A stretch of 40,671 nt of DNA. Origin: Methanosarcinaceae archaeon UBA470. Lineage in GTDB: Archaea; Halobacteriota; Methanosarcinia; Methanosarcinales; Methanosarcinaceae. The stretch covers positions 1 through 40,671 of the forward strand of contig DAKU01000124.1 in assembly GCA_002508425.1 (NCBI GenBank). Direction: 5' to 3'. A model generated the notes under the pieces. It did no database searches, was not told the DNA's origin, and saw only the letters and a program-made list of their open reading frames with translations. How positions within the stretch are numbered: the stretch's first letter is position 1; each line of letters starts with the position of its first letter. A program made the position numbers and the translations under genes. Below are positions 23,791 to 31,918 of the stretch, one piece after another.

Positions 23791-23874
23791 CACGTTTCAT
23801 TCGGGAGGAATCCCGTAGGAATGTGGTCCGACAGGACTGAACCGTGAAACTGAAAATGAAACAGGTGAATATAA
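23791..23874 (+). promoter_or_regulatory. Structured, possibly bistable RNA leader of rpl15e
   Basis: The leader contains hairpins CGGGA-GGAA-TCCCG (23802-23815, GNRA loop) and GTCC-GACA-GGAC (23826-23837). These can be enclosed in two exclusive ways. The 5' arm CACGTTTCA (23791-23799) pairs with TGAACCGTG (23838-23846) at 8 of 9 positions. Alternatively GTTTCATT (23794-23801) pairs perfectly with AATGAAAC (23855-23862), which abuts the AGGTGA ribosome binding site (23863-23868). This is the layout expected of an autoregulated ribosomal protein leader. An H/ACA guide RNA is a less likely alternative. Folding was judged by eye. Confidence 0.5.
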
Positions 23875-24465
23875 TTGTCTAAATCATTTTATGGATATAT
23901 AAGAGATGCATGGAAGAACCCTGATGCCACTTATGTAAAGGACCTCAGGTGGGAGAGGCTTCAGGAATGGAGAGAACAGGGTTCTATTGTGAAAATTAGA
24001 AGACCCACACGCGTGGACCGTGCAAGATCTCTTGGCTACAAAGCAAAGCAGGGGATAATTGTAGTTCGTGCAAAGGTAAGAAGAGGTAGCCGTAGAAATC
24101 CAAGATATGTTCGTGGAAGACGTAGCCACAATATGGGTAAGAACAAGACCACCGCAGGCAAGAGCATTCAGAGAATAGCCGAAGAGCGTGCCGCCAGGAA
24201 ATACCCCAACATGGAAGTTCTGAACTCCTACTGGGTGGGCGAGGACGGCAAAGCAAAGTGGTATGAAGTTATCCTAGTGGACCCAAGCCACCCCGTGATT
24301 AAGAGCGACAGCAGCCTTAACTGGATCTGCAACAGCAGTCAGAAGAGACGTGTCTTCCGTGGAAAGACTAGCGCCGGTGTGAAAGGAAGAGGCATGGGCA
24401 AGCGTGGTACTGGTACTGAGAAGAACAGGCCAAGCATCAGGTCTAACATGAACAGGGGCAAGTGA
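23875..24465 (+). CDS. rpl15e: Large ribosomal subunit protein eL15
   Basis: A 196-residue, highly basic archaeal/eukaryal ribosomal protein of the 50S subunit. The N-terminus (MSKSFYGYIRDAW), the central RRGSRRNPRYVRGRR stretch and the C-terminal basic tail match the family over its full length. The start is TTG with AGGTGA 6 nt upstream; no ATG fits. It opens the superoperon and overlaps the next gene by 4 nt. A structured leader precedes it. Confidence 0.97.
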   Translation: MSKSFYGYIRDAWKNPDATYVKDLRWERLQEWREQGSIVKIRRPTRVDRARSLGYKAKQGIIVVRAKVRRGSRRNPRYVRGRRSHNMGKNKTTAGKSIQRIAEERAARKYPNMEVLNSYWVGEDGKAKWYEVILVDPSHPVIKSDSSLNWICNSSQKRRVFRGKTSAGVKGRGMGKRGTGTEKNRPSIRSNMNRGK

Positions 24466-24917
24466 TCCATCATATCAGTTTTCGAGTGATAGTTCACTCG
24501 ACAGAAGAAAAATCCAAGGTAATAGATGCCTTGGGTTTGTTTTTAATAAATTCCTGTGGAGAGAAGGCACCCCATTCATTAGTAGATGTAGTTAATACTA
24601 TAGAAGCTGAAGGACATTATGGGAATCCTATAACCATATTAAGCGCACAGCTTACACGCAAGCGCGACACTATGGCTTTTGCCGAATTCGTCCACAGCAA
24701 CATGACATCGGAAGATATTGAGACCCTTAGGAATGAAATGCCTGATAGACTGGATGATGAACAGGCATTTCATCTGCGATTTGACAAACAAGAAGCTTAT
24801 ATGGGTCATGTGAAGCTTATATCATCTTCAGATGCTATTACTGCTAAAGTAAAGATAGAAACCTATCCAAAGGACAGGGAAGCGGCTGGGAAAATAGTGG
24901 AGGAGTTGTTTGGTTGA
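24462..24917 (+). CDS. COG1325 family RNA-binding protein (exosome-associated)
   Basis: A 151-residue protein of the archaeal COG1325 family, predicted to have a double-stranded RNA-binding-like fold and long linked to the exosome by gene order. HISFRVIVHSTEE opens the domain, and the HLRFDKQEAYMG strand pair sits near residues 103-115. It starts at a GTG that overlaps the rpl15e stop and ends overlapping rnp3. Biochemical function is not established. Confidence 0.85.
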   Translation: MIHHISFRVIVHSTEEKSKVIDALGLFLINSCGEKAPHSLVDVVNTIEAEGHYGNPITILSAQLTRKRDTMAFAEFVHSNMTSEDIETLRNEMPDRLDDEQAFHLRFDKQEAYMGHVKLISSSDAITAKVKIETYPKDREAAGKIVEELFG

Positions 24918-25644
24918 AGCTTATTATGACCTCTGCATTCGTTATGCACCAGATGATGATGCTTCGAGAGATAAATTCACCTCACTTGTAAAATATTTTG
25001 GATTTATAGGTGCAGGCATAACAGAGGTAGCCGATAAAGGAAATACACCGTGCAGAAACTTAAACATTCCTAATTTTGACCTTGTGCACGGAATAGAAAT
25101 ACGTGAAGATAATCCATCTAAATTGCATTCTCAGGCTAGCCGCTACGCTCGAAAGGCTAATTTTCTGATTGTCCAGGGAGGAGAAGATAAACTTAACCGA
25201 TCGGCAATTGAAACTGCAGATGTGGATATATTGTCATTACCTCTTGGTATTAAGGAAGGCGGCTTTGACCATGTGATCGCAAAATCTGCTGCGGACAGAG
25301 GGATAGCTTTAGAGTTTGATGTAGGTTCTCTGATAAGATATCGAGGCGGAAAAAGAGTACATGCAATATCAGAACTTGGACAGAGGCTGATGTTAGCAAG
25401 GAAATACGAAGTGCATATGATACTCACAAGTGCTGCAAGATCCATTTATGACATGAGGGGACCAAGAGAACTCGTAGCATTGGCAAATTTATTCGGGATG
25501 ACAAAAGAAGAAGCAATAAAATCCATGACAGCTACACCTGTTACCATACTGAAAAGAAAAAGAAAATCAAGCAATTATATAATGGATGGTGTGGAACTCA
25601 TCGAAGAAGAAATCTGCACTGAAAAACAGGAGGAGTTTTGTTGA
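24910..25644 (+). CDS. rnp3: Ribonuclease P protein component 3 (Rpp30)
   Basis: A 244-residue TIM-barrel (PHP-like) protein, the archaeal Rpp30 subunit of RNase P, which matures tRNA 5' ends. Recognisable segments are YDLCIRYAPDD at the N-terminus, the VQGGEDKLNRSAIETADVDILSLP strand region, and HMILTSAARSIYDMRGPREL near the C-terminus. Translation starts at TTG, with GGAGGAG 4 nt upstream, and overlaps the COG1325 stop. Its usual partner Rnp2 (Pop5) is encoded next. Confidence 0.95.
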   Translation: MVEAYYDLCIRYAPDDDASRDKFTSLVKYFGFIGAGITEVADKGNTPCRNLNIPNFDLVHGIEIREDNPSKLHSQASRYARKANFLIVQGGEDKLNRSAIETADVDILSLPLGIKEGGFDHVIAKSAADRGIALEFDVGSLIRYRGGKRVHAISELGQRLMLARKYEVHMILTSAARSIYDMRGPRELVALANLFGMTKEEAIKSMTATPVTILKRKRKSSNYIMDGVELIEEEICTEKQEEFC

Positions 25645-26006
25645 AAACACTTCCTTCTAGCTTGAGAGAAAGGAAACGTTATCTTGCAATAGAGATAATT
25701 ACAGAATATGATGTGTCAAGAGAAGAACTTTTACGTGAGATCTTTGCAGCCATTGGGTCACTTCTTGGTGACATAGGTTCTAGTGAGTGCGGGTTAAGAT
25801 TGCTAGATTATGATAAACAGAAAGGCGTACTTCGTTGTTCTCATATGATGGCTGAGAAATCTCGGGCGGCACTTGCCACAATAACCAGCATTGGGGGACA
25901 AAGAGCAATAGTGCATGTGCTTGGCATATCAGGAACTGTGAGAGGCGCGACACAAAAGTATATACAGTGTGCAGCCATATCAGAAACCGTGCATATTAAT
26001 ATATAA
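25641..26006 (+). CDS. rnp2: Ribonuclease P protein component 2 (Pop5)
   Basis: A 121-residue archaeal Pop5 homolog that pairs with Rpp30 to activate the catalytic domain of RNase P RNA. The family start LPSSLRERKRYLAIEI is clear, as are the GLRLLDYDKQKGVLRCSH strands. Two consecutive TTG codons (25638 and 25641) are possible starts. The second gives better spacing from GGAGGAG and is chosen. It overlaps the rnp3 stop. Confidence 0.93.
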   Translation: MKTLPSSLRERKRYLAIEIITEYDVSREELLREIFAAIGSLLGDIGSSECGLRLLDYDKQKGVLRCSHMMAEKSRAALATITSIGGQRAIVHVLGISGTVRGATQKYIQCAAISETVHINI

Positions 26007-26074
26007 GTTATAACAATGTTCATAGAACAGAGCCGGAGAAAAGACAATTTGATATTTATAGGAGATGATTAGAT

Positions 26075-26860
26075 ATGCAAATGACACCACAGATGGGTTA
26101 CGATCGTGCCATCACAGTATTTAGTCCAGATGGAAGGCTCTTTCAAGTGGAATATGCTAGAGAAGCCGTGAAAAGAGGAACAACTGCTGCAGGTATCAAA
26201 GCAAAGGATGGAGTTGTACTTCTTGTGGATAAAAGGATTACCAGCAGACTCATAGAAGCTGAATCCATAGAAAAGATATTCCAGATAGATAGCCACATCG
26301 GCGTCGCTACATCAGGGTTAGTGGCTGATGCACGTTCACTTGTTGACAGAGCAAGAGTTGAAGCTCAAATCAACAAAGTATCCTATGATGAAAATATAGG
26401 TGTTGAAGTGCTTGCGAAGAAAATTTGCGACCACAAACAGTATTACACGCAGTTTGGTGGAGTCAGACCCTATGGTACTGCACTTCTTATAGCAGGAGTA
26501 GATGATACCAGACCCAGATTATTTGAAACCGACCCAAGTGGAGCTTTGCTGGAATATAAAGCCACAGCAATCGGTGCTGGAAGAAACACTTTTATGGAAG
26601 TGTTCGAAGCTGAGTATCGTGGAGATCTGAGTATAAATGAAGCTATAAGTTTAGGAATGACCGCTCTATACAAATCCACCGAAGGAAAACTGGATGCTGC
26701 AACACTTGAAGTAGGAGTAATCACAATGCAGGATCGCTCATTCCGCAAGCTTGCAGAGGAAGAGGTACAGCAGTACGTATCAAAGGTCCTTGAAGAACAA
26801 AAGAAAGAAGTAAAAGAAAACACAGAACCTACTTCTGACGATGGAGCTGCAGGTGAGTAA
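26075..26860 (+). CDS. psmA: Proteasome subunit alpha
   Basis: A 261-residue 20S proteasome alpha subunit, which forms the outer gating rings. The N-terminal gate and H0 helix are typical (GYDRAITVFSPDGRLFQVEYAREAVKRG), followed by the Ntn-hydrolase-type core without a catalytic N-terminal Thr. The C-terminal 25 residues are acidic and probably disordered. TAGGAGATG lies upstream of the ATG. The beta subunit is not in the window. Confidence 0.97.
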   Translation: MQMTPQMGYDRAITVFSPDGRLFQVEYAREAVKRGTTAAGIKAKDGVVLLVDKRITSRLIEAESIEKIFQIDSHIGVATSGLVADARSLVDRARVEAQINKVSYDENIGVEVLAKKICDHKQYYTQFGGVRPYGTALLIAGVDDTRPRLFETDPSGALLEYKATAIGAGRNTFMEVFEAEYRGDLSINEAISLGMTALYKSTEGKLDAATLEVGVITMQDRSFRKLAEEEVQQYVSKVLEEQKKEVKENTEPTSDDGAAGE

Positions 26861-26910
26861 AGAACTCACTTGACATAAAATTACTCCGTGTTGAAAGGGG
26901 GAGACATAAG

Positions 26911-27603
26911 ATGGTATCTCTTGATGAATCTGTCATTGCAAGACTTAAGAAGGGCAAAAACCACTATGAGGTCTTTGTGGAACCAGATGGAGCGCTGGCA
27001 TTCAAAAAAGGAGAGGATGTAAAGATAGAGGATATTATTGCAGTTGAATCTATTTTTTCTGATGCAGGCCAGGGAGAACATGCGGCTGAATCCGACCTTA
27101 TCACTATTTTTGGAACACTGGATGCGCTAGTAGTTGCAAAGGAGATCATCTTACACGGAGAACTACAGTTAACCAAAGAGCAAAGAAAGCGTATCCTTGA
27201 AGAGAAAACCAAACGTATAATCAGCACGATAGCACAGAATGCAATAAATCCACAGACTAAAGCCCCACATCCTCCTTCGAGAATAGAGAAGGCTATGGAA
27301 GAGGCAAAAGTGCACATAGATCCTTTTAAACCTGTAGATGAGCAAGTAATGATCGTAATGAAGGCGATCCGCCCGATCATACCTATACGCTTTGAAGAAG
27401 TACAGGTAGCGGTAAAGGTACCGGGGGAATATGCACCGAAGTCGTATGGGGAGATCGCAAGGTTTGGAACTTTGGTAAAGGAAGAATGGCAACGTGATGG
27501 CTCTTGGGTGGGTGTTGTAAAAATGCCGGCAGGAATGCAGAATGATTTTTACGGTCTTGTGAACCACCTCACCAAAGGTGATGCTGAAACTAAACTTTTA
27601 TAA
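26911..27603 (+). CDS. sdo1: Ribosome maturation protein SBDS (Sdo1)
   Basis: A 230-residue member of the Shwachman-Bodian-Diamond family. In eukaryotes it releases the anti-association factor from new 60S subunits; archaeal members bind the large subunit. Three domains are expected: the N-terminal FYSH domain (about 1-88), a central helical domain (about 90-160), and a C-terminal ferredoxin-like domain (about 162-230, from PIIPIRFEEVQVAVKVP). AAAGGGGGAG precedes the ATG. Length is full. Confidence 0.96.
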   Translation: MVSLDESVIARLKKGKNHYEVFVEPDGALAFKKGEDVKIEDIIAVESIFSDAGQGEHAAESDLITIFGTLDALVVAKEIILHGELQLTKEQRKRILEEKTKRIISTIAQNAINPQTKAPHPPSRIEKAMEEAKVHIDPFKPVDEQVMIVMKAIRPIIPIRFEEVQVAVKVPGEYAPKSYGEIARFGTLVKEEWQRDGSWVGVVKMPAGMQNDFYGLVNHLTKGDAETKLL

Positions 27604-27614
27604 GAGGCTAAAGA

Positions 27615-28421
27615 ATGGATAGAGAAATTGTAGTTCCGGGTCAACTTCTTTCCGAGAATACGAATGAATCAGGCTCCGGAACCTATGTAAAGGAGGGAAA
27701 AGTGTACTCTCTTCTTTATGGAGTGACAAATGTAAAGAACAGGATATCAGTTATTCCTTTCTCAGGGAAATATATTCCTTCCAGAAAGGATTTTGTTATA
27801 GGTACTGTTTTTGAGATAACCTCTTCCAACTGGATTTTTGATATTGGCTCTCCTTATGATGGCTTGTTGCATGTGTCAGAATATCCCAGACGTATAGAGT
27901 CTTCCATGATGCGAGAGATATTTAACATAGGGGATTCTGCCATCCTAAGAATAAAAGATGTTGATGCTTCCATGAAGATAGAACTTACCCTCAGAGAGAA
28001 AGGGTTAAGGAAGATCAAAGGCGGAAGGCTGATAACAGTACCTTCCACAAAGGTTCCCCGCGTCATCGGGCACAATGGATCCATGGTTTCAATGTTGAAG
28101 AAGGAAACCGAATGTGAGATATTTGTCGGACAAAATGGAAGGATATGGATAAATGGCAAAGATGAAAATATGGATAAGATTTCAGAAGCCATAGATATGA
28201 TCATCCGTGAATCCCATACATCCGGTCTGACAGACAAGATCAGCCAATTCCTGCAAGTTCAAAAAGAAAATGAGAAGGATAGTGAAGAAGAGAAAGTAGA
28301 AGATATTAATACCGATCTGGAAACTGTGGAAACTGCAGAGCCAGAAGATACAGAAGATGCAGAGAAAATAGACGAGATCAGCAGAAAGGTAGATCAGTTA
28401 CTAGATACAGAGGAAAACTGA
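27615..28421 (+). CDS. rrp4: Exosome RNA-binding subunit Rrp4
   Basis: A 268-residue cap subunit of the archaeal exosome, which directs RNA into the Rrp41/Rrp42 ring. Domains in order: N-terminal domain (about 1-55), S1 (about 60-130, with GTVFEITSSNWIFDIGSPYDGLLH), and KH (about 138-205, with VPRVIGHNGSMV). The last 55 residues form a strongly acidic, repetitive tail not needed for the known folds. It lies 11 bp after sdo1. Confidence 0.95.
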   Translation: MDREIVVPGQLLSENTNESGSGTYVKEGKVYSLLYGVTNVKNRISVIPFSGKYIPSRKDFVIGTVFEITSSNWIFDIGSPYDGLLHVSEYPRRIESSMMREIFNIGDSAILRIKDVDASMKIELTLREKGLRKIKGGRLITVPSTKVPRVIGHNGSMVSMLKKETECEIFVGQNGRIWINGKDENMDKISEAIDMIIRESHTSGLTDKISQFLQVQKENEKDSEEEKVEDINTDLETVETAEPEDTEDAEKIDEISRKVDQLLDTEEN

Positions 28422-28481
28422 TAATCTTCATGTAATCGGAAAAATTAAGATTTGTGATTTGTGTATACTGGAGAATTTATT

Positions 28482-29453
28482 ATGGCTAATAAACCTGAGA
28501 AGTTCATTGATGAGAACGGCCTGCGCCTGGACGGACGGGCAGTTGATGAGATCAGGCCCATGACCATCGAAATAGGTGTCTTATCAAGGGCTGACGGTTC
28601 ATGTTATCTGGAGTGGGGAAAGAACAAGATACTAGCAGCAGTATATGGTCCAAGAGAACTGCACCCCCGCAGGATGCAGAAACCCGATGAGGCAATTGTA
28701 AGATACAGATATAATATGGCAGCTTTTTCTGTAGAAGACAGAGCAAGACCTGGGCCAAGCAGAAGGAGTATTGAGATCTCAAAAGTGAGCAGAGATGCTT
28801 TTGCACCTATTGTCATGACAAAATATTACCCAAGTGCAGTCATAGACGTGTTTGCAGAAGTGCTCCAGGCAGATGCGGGTACACGGACAGCAGCAATTAA
28901 TGCCGCATCCATTGCCCTTGCAGATGCAGGTATCCCAATGAAAGGGCTAATATCAGCATGCGCTGTAGGAAAAGTAGATGGCCAGCTCGTACTGGATCTT
29001 AACAAGGATGAAGACAATTATGGAAATGCAGACCTTCCTGTTGCCATGACCCAAGATGGAGAGATATCACTTCTTCAGATGGATGGAAATCTCACAAAGG
29101 AAGAATTCAAAAAGGCATTAGAAATGGCAACAGAAGGCTGCAGGCAAATTCTGGAGATACAGAAAGAAGCCCTGAAAAAGAAATTTGCATCCCGTGAAGA
29201 AGTTGTAGAAAGCCTGATAGAAGTCGATGATATAAAGCTAGAGGAAATACAAGATGAAATAGAGATCATTGAAGAAGACCTGGAAGCATGCGACTTTGAA
29301 GAAGAAGAAGGTATTGAAGTAATTGTAGTCAAAACCGATGTATCTGAACCTGCTGATGAGACCTCTGAAGAGGAATTCACAGAATTCACAGACAATGAAG
29401 ACTCTGAAATAGATGAAACAGAGGATTCTGAAGAAGAGAAGGTAGGTGAATAA
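28482..29453 (+). CDS. rrp41: Exosome catalytic subunit Rrp41
   Basis: A 323-residue RNase PH-family phosphorolytic 3'-5' exoribonuclease. The core (about 1-245) has the characteristic ENGLRLDGRAVDEIRP start, ARPGPSRRS, and the catalytic-site acidic residues around DLNKDEDNYGNADLPVAM. The final 75 residues are an acidic tail, so the protein is longer than the roughly 245-residue core form. The ATG at 28482 follows ACTGGAG; an upstream GTG at 28461 is in frame but poorly placed. The next gene begins 2 bp after the stop. Confidence 0.96.
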   Translation: MANKPEKFIDENGLRLDGRAVDEIRPMTIEIGVLSRADGSCYLEWGKNKILAAVYGPRELHPRRMQKPDEAIVRYRYNMAAFSVEDRARPGPSRRSIEISKVSRDAFAPIVMTKYYPSAVIDVFAEVLQADAGTRTAAINAASIALADAGIPMKGLISACAVGKVDGQLVLDLNKDEDNYGNADLPVAMTQDGEISLLQMDGNLTKEEFKKALEMATEGCRQILEIQKEALKKKFASREEVVESLIEVDDIKLEEIQDEIEIIEEDLEACDFEEEEGIEVIVVKTDVSEPADETSEEEFTEFTDNEDSEIDETEDSEEEKVGE

Positions 29454-29455
29454 AT

Positions 29456-30238
29456 ATGAGCAGTGAAGTAATGTCCTCACTGAAGAAGGACTACATCTAC
29501 AACCTGATGCTCAAAGGAAAACGCGAAGATGGTCGTTCATTCGATGAGTATAGAAATATCACTATACAAACACATGTGATCGATAAGGCAGAAGGATCTG
29601 CAAAAGTATGCATCGGAGATACCCAGGTTCTTGTAGGTGTAAAACTGCAGGTAGGGGCCCCATTCCCCGATTCACCGGATGAGGGAGTAATTATCACGAA
29701 TCTGGAGATGAATCCAATTGCATCACCTGACTTTGAGGCTGGACCGCCAAAAGAGGATGCAATTGAGATGGCAAGGGTCACAGACAGAGGAATCCGAGAA
29801 TCAGGCGCAATTGATTTAAACAAGTTGTGTATTACGGAAGGAGAAGAAGTCTGGATCGTATTCATAGATGTGCATATATTGAATGACGACGGTAATCTTC
29901 AGGATGCCTCCGCCCTTGGTGCAATCGCTGCCCTCATGACTGCAAAGATCCCGGCAGAAAGAGCAGGCAAGGGAGAAGACATGATGATGCCGATAAGAGA
30001 TATACCTGTAGGTGTTACAGTGGTGGACATCGGCGGGGAATTGATGCTCGATCCTGGACTCGCAGAAGAAACGGTAGCAGATTCAAAATTGACCATAGCA
30101 TCTAACCAGAATGGTTCGATCTCTGCAATGCAGAAAACAGGAGAAGGCATGCTAACATCCGAGCAACTGTTGAAAGCAGTGGACATGGCATGTGCTAAAG
30201 CTGAAGAGATCAGAGAAAAATACCTGCTGAGCATCTGA
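29456..30238 (+). CDS. rrp42: Exosome subunit Rrp42
   Basis: A 260-residue RNase PH-fold subunit that alternates with Rrp41 in the hexameric exosome ring. It lacks the catalytic acidic residue arrangement of Rrp41, as known for the family, but contributes RNA-binding arginines. KREDGRSFDEYRNI starts the domain, and AEETVADSKLTIASNQNGSI lies near the end. Translation starts 2 bp after the rrp41 stop, with AGGTGA in the rrp41 3' end. Confidence 0.96.
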   Translation: MSSEVMSSLKKDYIYNLMLKGKREDGRSFDEYRNITIQTHVIDKAEGSAKVCIGDTQVLVGVKLQVGAPFPDSPDEGVIITNLEMNPIASPDFEAGPPKEDAIEMARVTDRGIRESGAIDLNKLCITEGEEVWIVFIDVHILNDDGNLQDASALGAIAALMTAKIPAERAGKGEDMMMPIRDIPVGVTVVDIGGELMLDPGLAEETVADSKLTIASNQNGSISAMQKTGEGMLTSEQLLKAVDMACAKAEEIREKYLLSI

Positions 30239-30294
30239 TGCCAATAGTCACTTACATAAAGATAATTTCATACTGAAGATTAAGGAGAATACTT

Positions 30295-30582
30295 ATGGCA
30301 AAAAAATATTCAAGGAAAGGACGTGTGACCAGATCTGCAGGGAGATTTGGTGTGAGATATGGTAGGAAAGATCGCAAACTTGTTGCGGATCTAGAAGAAA
30401 AAATGCATATGCCCCACACCTGTGCAAAATGTGCTCGTCCGTCCGTAAGAAGAATAGGTACAGGCATCTGGCAGTGTAAAAAGTGCGGCTATACTTTTGC
30501 CGGTGGAACATTTTTGCCTCAGACACCTGTGGGTCTTACAGTTGCACGCTCTGTAAAGAAGGCAACAGAAGTCTTACAGTGA
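30295..30582 (+). CDS. rpl37ae: Large ribosomal subunit protein eL43 (L37Ae)
   Basis: A 95-residue basic ribosomal protein with a four-cysteine zinc finger: CAKC near residues 42-45 and CKKCGY near 61-66. The start TTATGGCAAAAAAATATTC encodes MAKKYSRKGRV, typical of the family, with AAGGAG upstream. It is followed after 12 bp by rpoP, the standard archaeal arrangement. Confidence 0.96.
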   Translation: MAKKYSRKGRVTRSAGRFGVRYGRKDRKLVADLEEKMHMPHTCAKCARPSVRRIGTGIWQCKKCGYTFAGGTFLPQTPVGLTVARSVKKATEVLQ

Positions 30583-30594
30583 GTGAGAACAGCT

Positions 30595-30732
30595 ATGGGA
30601 TACAAGTGTACGCGTTGCAAAAAAGTGGTAGAGATAAATTATAGGGCCTTAGGTATACGCTGTGACTATTGTGGTCACCGTATACTTGTTAAAGAGAGAC
30701 CCACCTCTATCAAGAAAATAAAGGCTGAGTAA
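30595..30732 (+). CDS. rpoP: DNA-directed RNA polymerase subunit P (Rpo12/RpoP)
   Basis: A 45-residue zinc-ribbon subunit of archaeal RNA polymerase, homologous to eukaryotic Rpb12. The sequence MGYKCTRCKKVVE contains the first CxxC, and GIRCDYCGHRILVKERP contains the second CxxCGHRI motif typical of the family. The upstream GTGAGAAC offers a weak binding site. Because it is very short it is easily missed; the motif and position between rpl37ae and a Brix gene make it certain. Confidence 0.95.
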   Translation: MGYKCTRCKKVVEINYRALGIRCDYCGHRILVKERPTSIKKIKAE

Positions 30733-30737
30733 GAAGT

Positions 30738-31193
30738 ATGCTTATTACTTCTTCTCGTAAACCTTCAATAAATACTAGGGTTCTTTGCAAATATCTTGCC
30801 TATTTTTTTCAGTGTGAGTGTATAAATCGTGGCAAGATGGGAATGAAAGAAACTCTTTCCCTGGTAGAAGGTAGTCCGGGCCCATTATTGATTATAGGCG
30901 AATATCATGGGAATCCGGGGAGTTTACTGTTCTATGCACCAGATGGAAGAGAATTGCTTTCTATCCGAATAAGTGTAAATATTATAAGTAATATTCCGAA
31001 AAAAAGGCCAGTTTCTGACGCGCCTGCTGCAACTGGAACTGCTGAGATTGCACCGATCTTAGCAAAGATGCTTGCAATAGACCTGATAGATAAACCAGCT
31101 TCCCCCCGTGTTCTGGAAATATCAAATGATTGTCTCAGCTTTCTTTACGATGGGCAATATCTGTTAAAATTAAATATTAAAAGTATCCGGTAG
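30738..31193 (+). CDS. Brix-domain (Imp4-like) ribosome biogenesis protein
   Basis: A 151-residue archaeal Brix-domain protein related to eukaryotic Imp4/Rpf, which bind pre-rRNA. MLITSSRKPSINTRVLCKYLA, then INRGKMGMKETL, matches the family's N-terminal signature, and the YHGNPGSLLFYAPDG strand follows. It starts 5 bp after rpoP and ends directly at the pcc1 start. Role in rRNA folding or maturation is inferred from eukaryotic relatives. Confidence 0.85.
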   Translation: MLITSSRKPSINTRVLCKYLAYFFQCECINRGKMGMKETLSLVEGSPGPLLIIGEYHGNPGSLLFYAPDGRELLSIRISVNIISNIPKKRPVSDAPAATGTAEIAPILAKMLAIDLIDKPASPRVLEISNDCLSFLYDGQYLLKLNIKSIR

Positions 31194-31457
31194 ATGGTTC
31201 CAATGGAAGCAACTGCAGAATCGGTTTTTGAGACAGATAAAGCACTTCTCATTTATAGAGCCTTGCTGCCTGAGATTGAAATGACGGTCACTGAGAGATC
31301 AGAGATACATGTGCAAGTATTTAAAGACCGACTTATTTTGAAAGTGATTGCAGCAGATCTTGTTTCCTTACGTTCTACAATGAATACATGGTTACGCCTG
31401 ATACAAGTAGCACACGAAGTGCTGGAGCATACTAGCAGAGAACTGCGCTCCAATTAG
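31194..31457 (+). CDS. pcc1: KEOPS complex subunit Pcc1
   Basis: An 87-residue dimerising subunit of the KEOPS complex, which makes N6-threonylcarbamoyl adenosine (t6A) in tRNAs. The pattern of ALLPEIEMTVTERSEIHVQV, then LILKVIAADLVSLRSTMNTWLRLI, matches Pcc1's two strands and long helix. The ATG abuts the upstream stop; an in-frame ATG at 31203 is an alternative. The catalytic Kae1 partner is not in the window. Confidence 0.88.
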   Translation: MVPMEATAESVFETDKALLIYRALLPEIEMTVTERSEIHVQVFKDRLILKVIAADLVSLRSTMNTWLRLIQVAHEVLEHTSRELRSN

Positions 31458-31505
31458 AGAAACATTAAAATCACTTAAGGTTAATTCAGATTCAGGTGAA
31501 ACCAC

Positions 31506-31859
31506 ATGAGTACACAAATACCCCCTCAAGTACAGAACCAAATTGCTCAGCTGCAACAGGTTCAACAGCAAGCACAATCACTTGCGATTCAGAAATCCCA
31601 AATGGAAACACTTCAGAAGGAATCTGAGCTTGCCCTTGAAGAAGTTGAAAAGCTCCCAGAGGATGCAATCATATACAGAACAGTAGGCGAGCTGCAGATA
31701 AAATCTGAAAAGCAGGAGACTGTTTCCAAGCTTAAAGAGAAAATCGAAACATTATCCTTAAGGCTTCAGTCAATCTCAAGACAGGAAGAACGCATTTCAA
31801 AACGTTTTACTCAACTGCAGGAACAACTACAGCAGGCAATGGGTCAGCAGGCACAGTAA
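31506..31859 (+). CDS. pfdB: Prefoldin subunit beta
   Basis: A 117-residue coiled-coil chaperone subunit that, with the alpha subunit, forms the jellyfish-shaped prefoldin hexamer delivering unfolded proteins to the thermosome. Two long coiled-coil helices (about 5-50 and 68-110) flank the beta-hairpin region AIIYRTVGELQIKSEK. The glutamine-rich ends are typical. AGGTGA precedes the ATG. Confidence 0.95.
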   Translation: MSTQIPPQVQNQIAQLQQVQQQAQSLAIQKSQMETLQKESELALEEVEKLPEDAIIYRTVGELQIKSEKQETVSKLKEKIETLSLRLQSISRQEERISKRFTQLQEQLQQAMGQQAQ

Positions 31860-31918
31860 AGTGCCTCCTTTTCTGCTTAATGCTCATACTACTAATTAAG
31901 TGATGAGTAGAGGTCTTC

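Noticed and set aside
23791..23874. Leader of rpl15e as a stand-alone H/ACA guide RNA
   Set aside because: An ACA follows the stem, but I cannot identify a clear kink-turn plus pseudouridylation pocket, and the position at the promoter favours a 5' leader.
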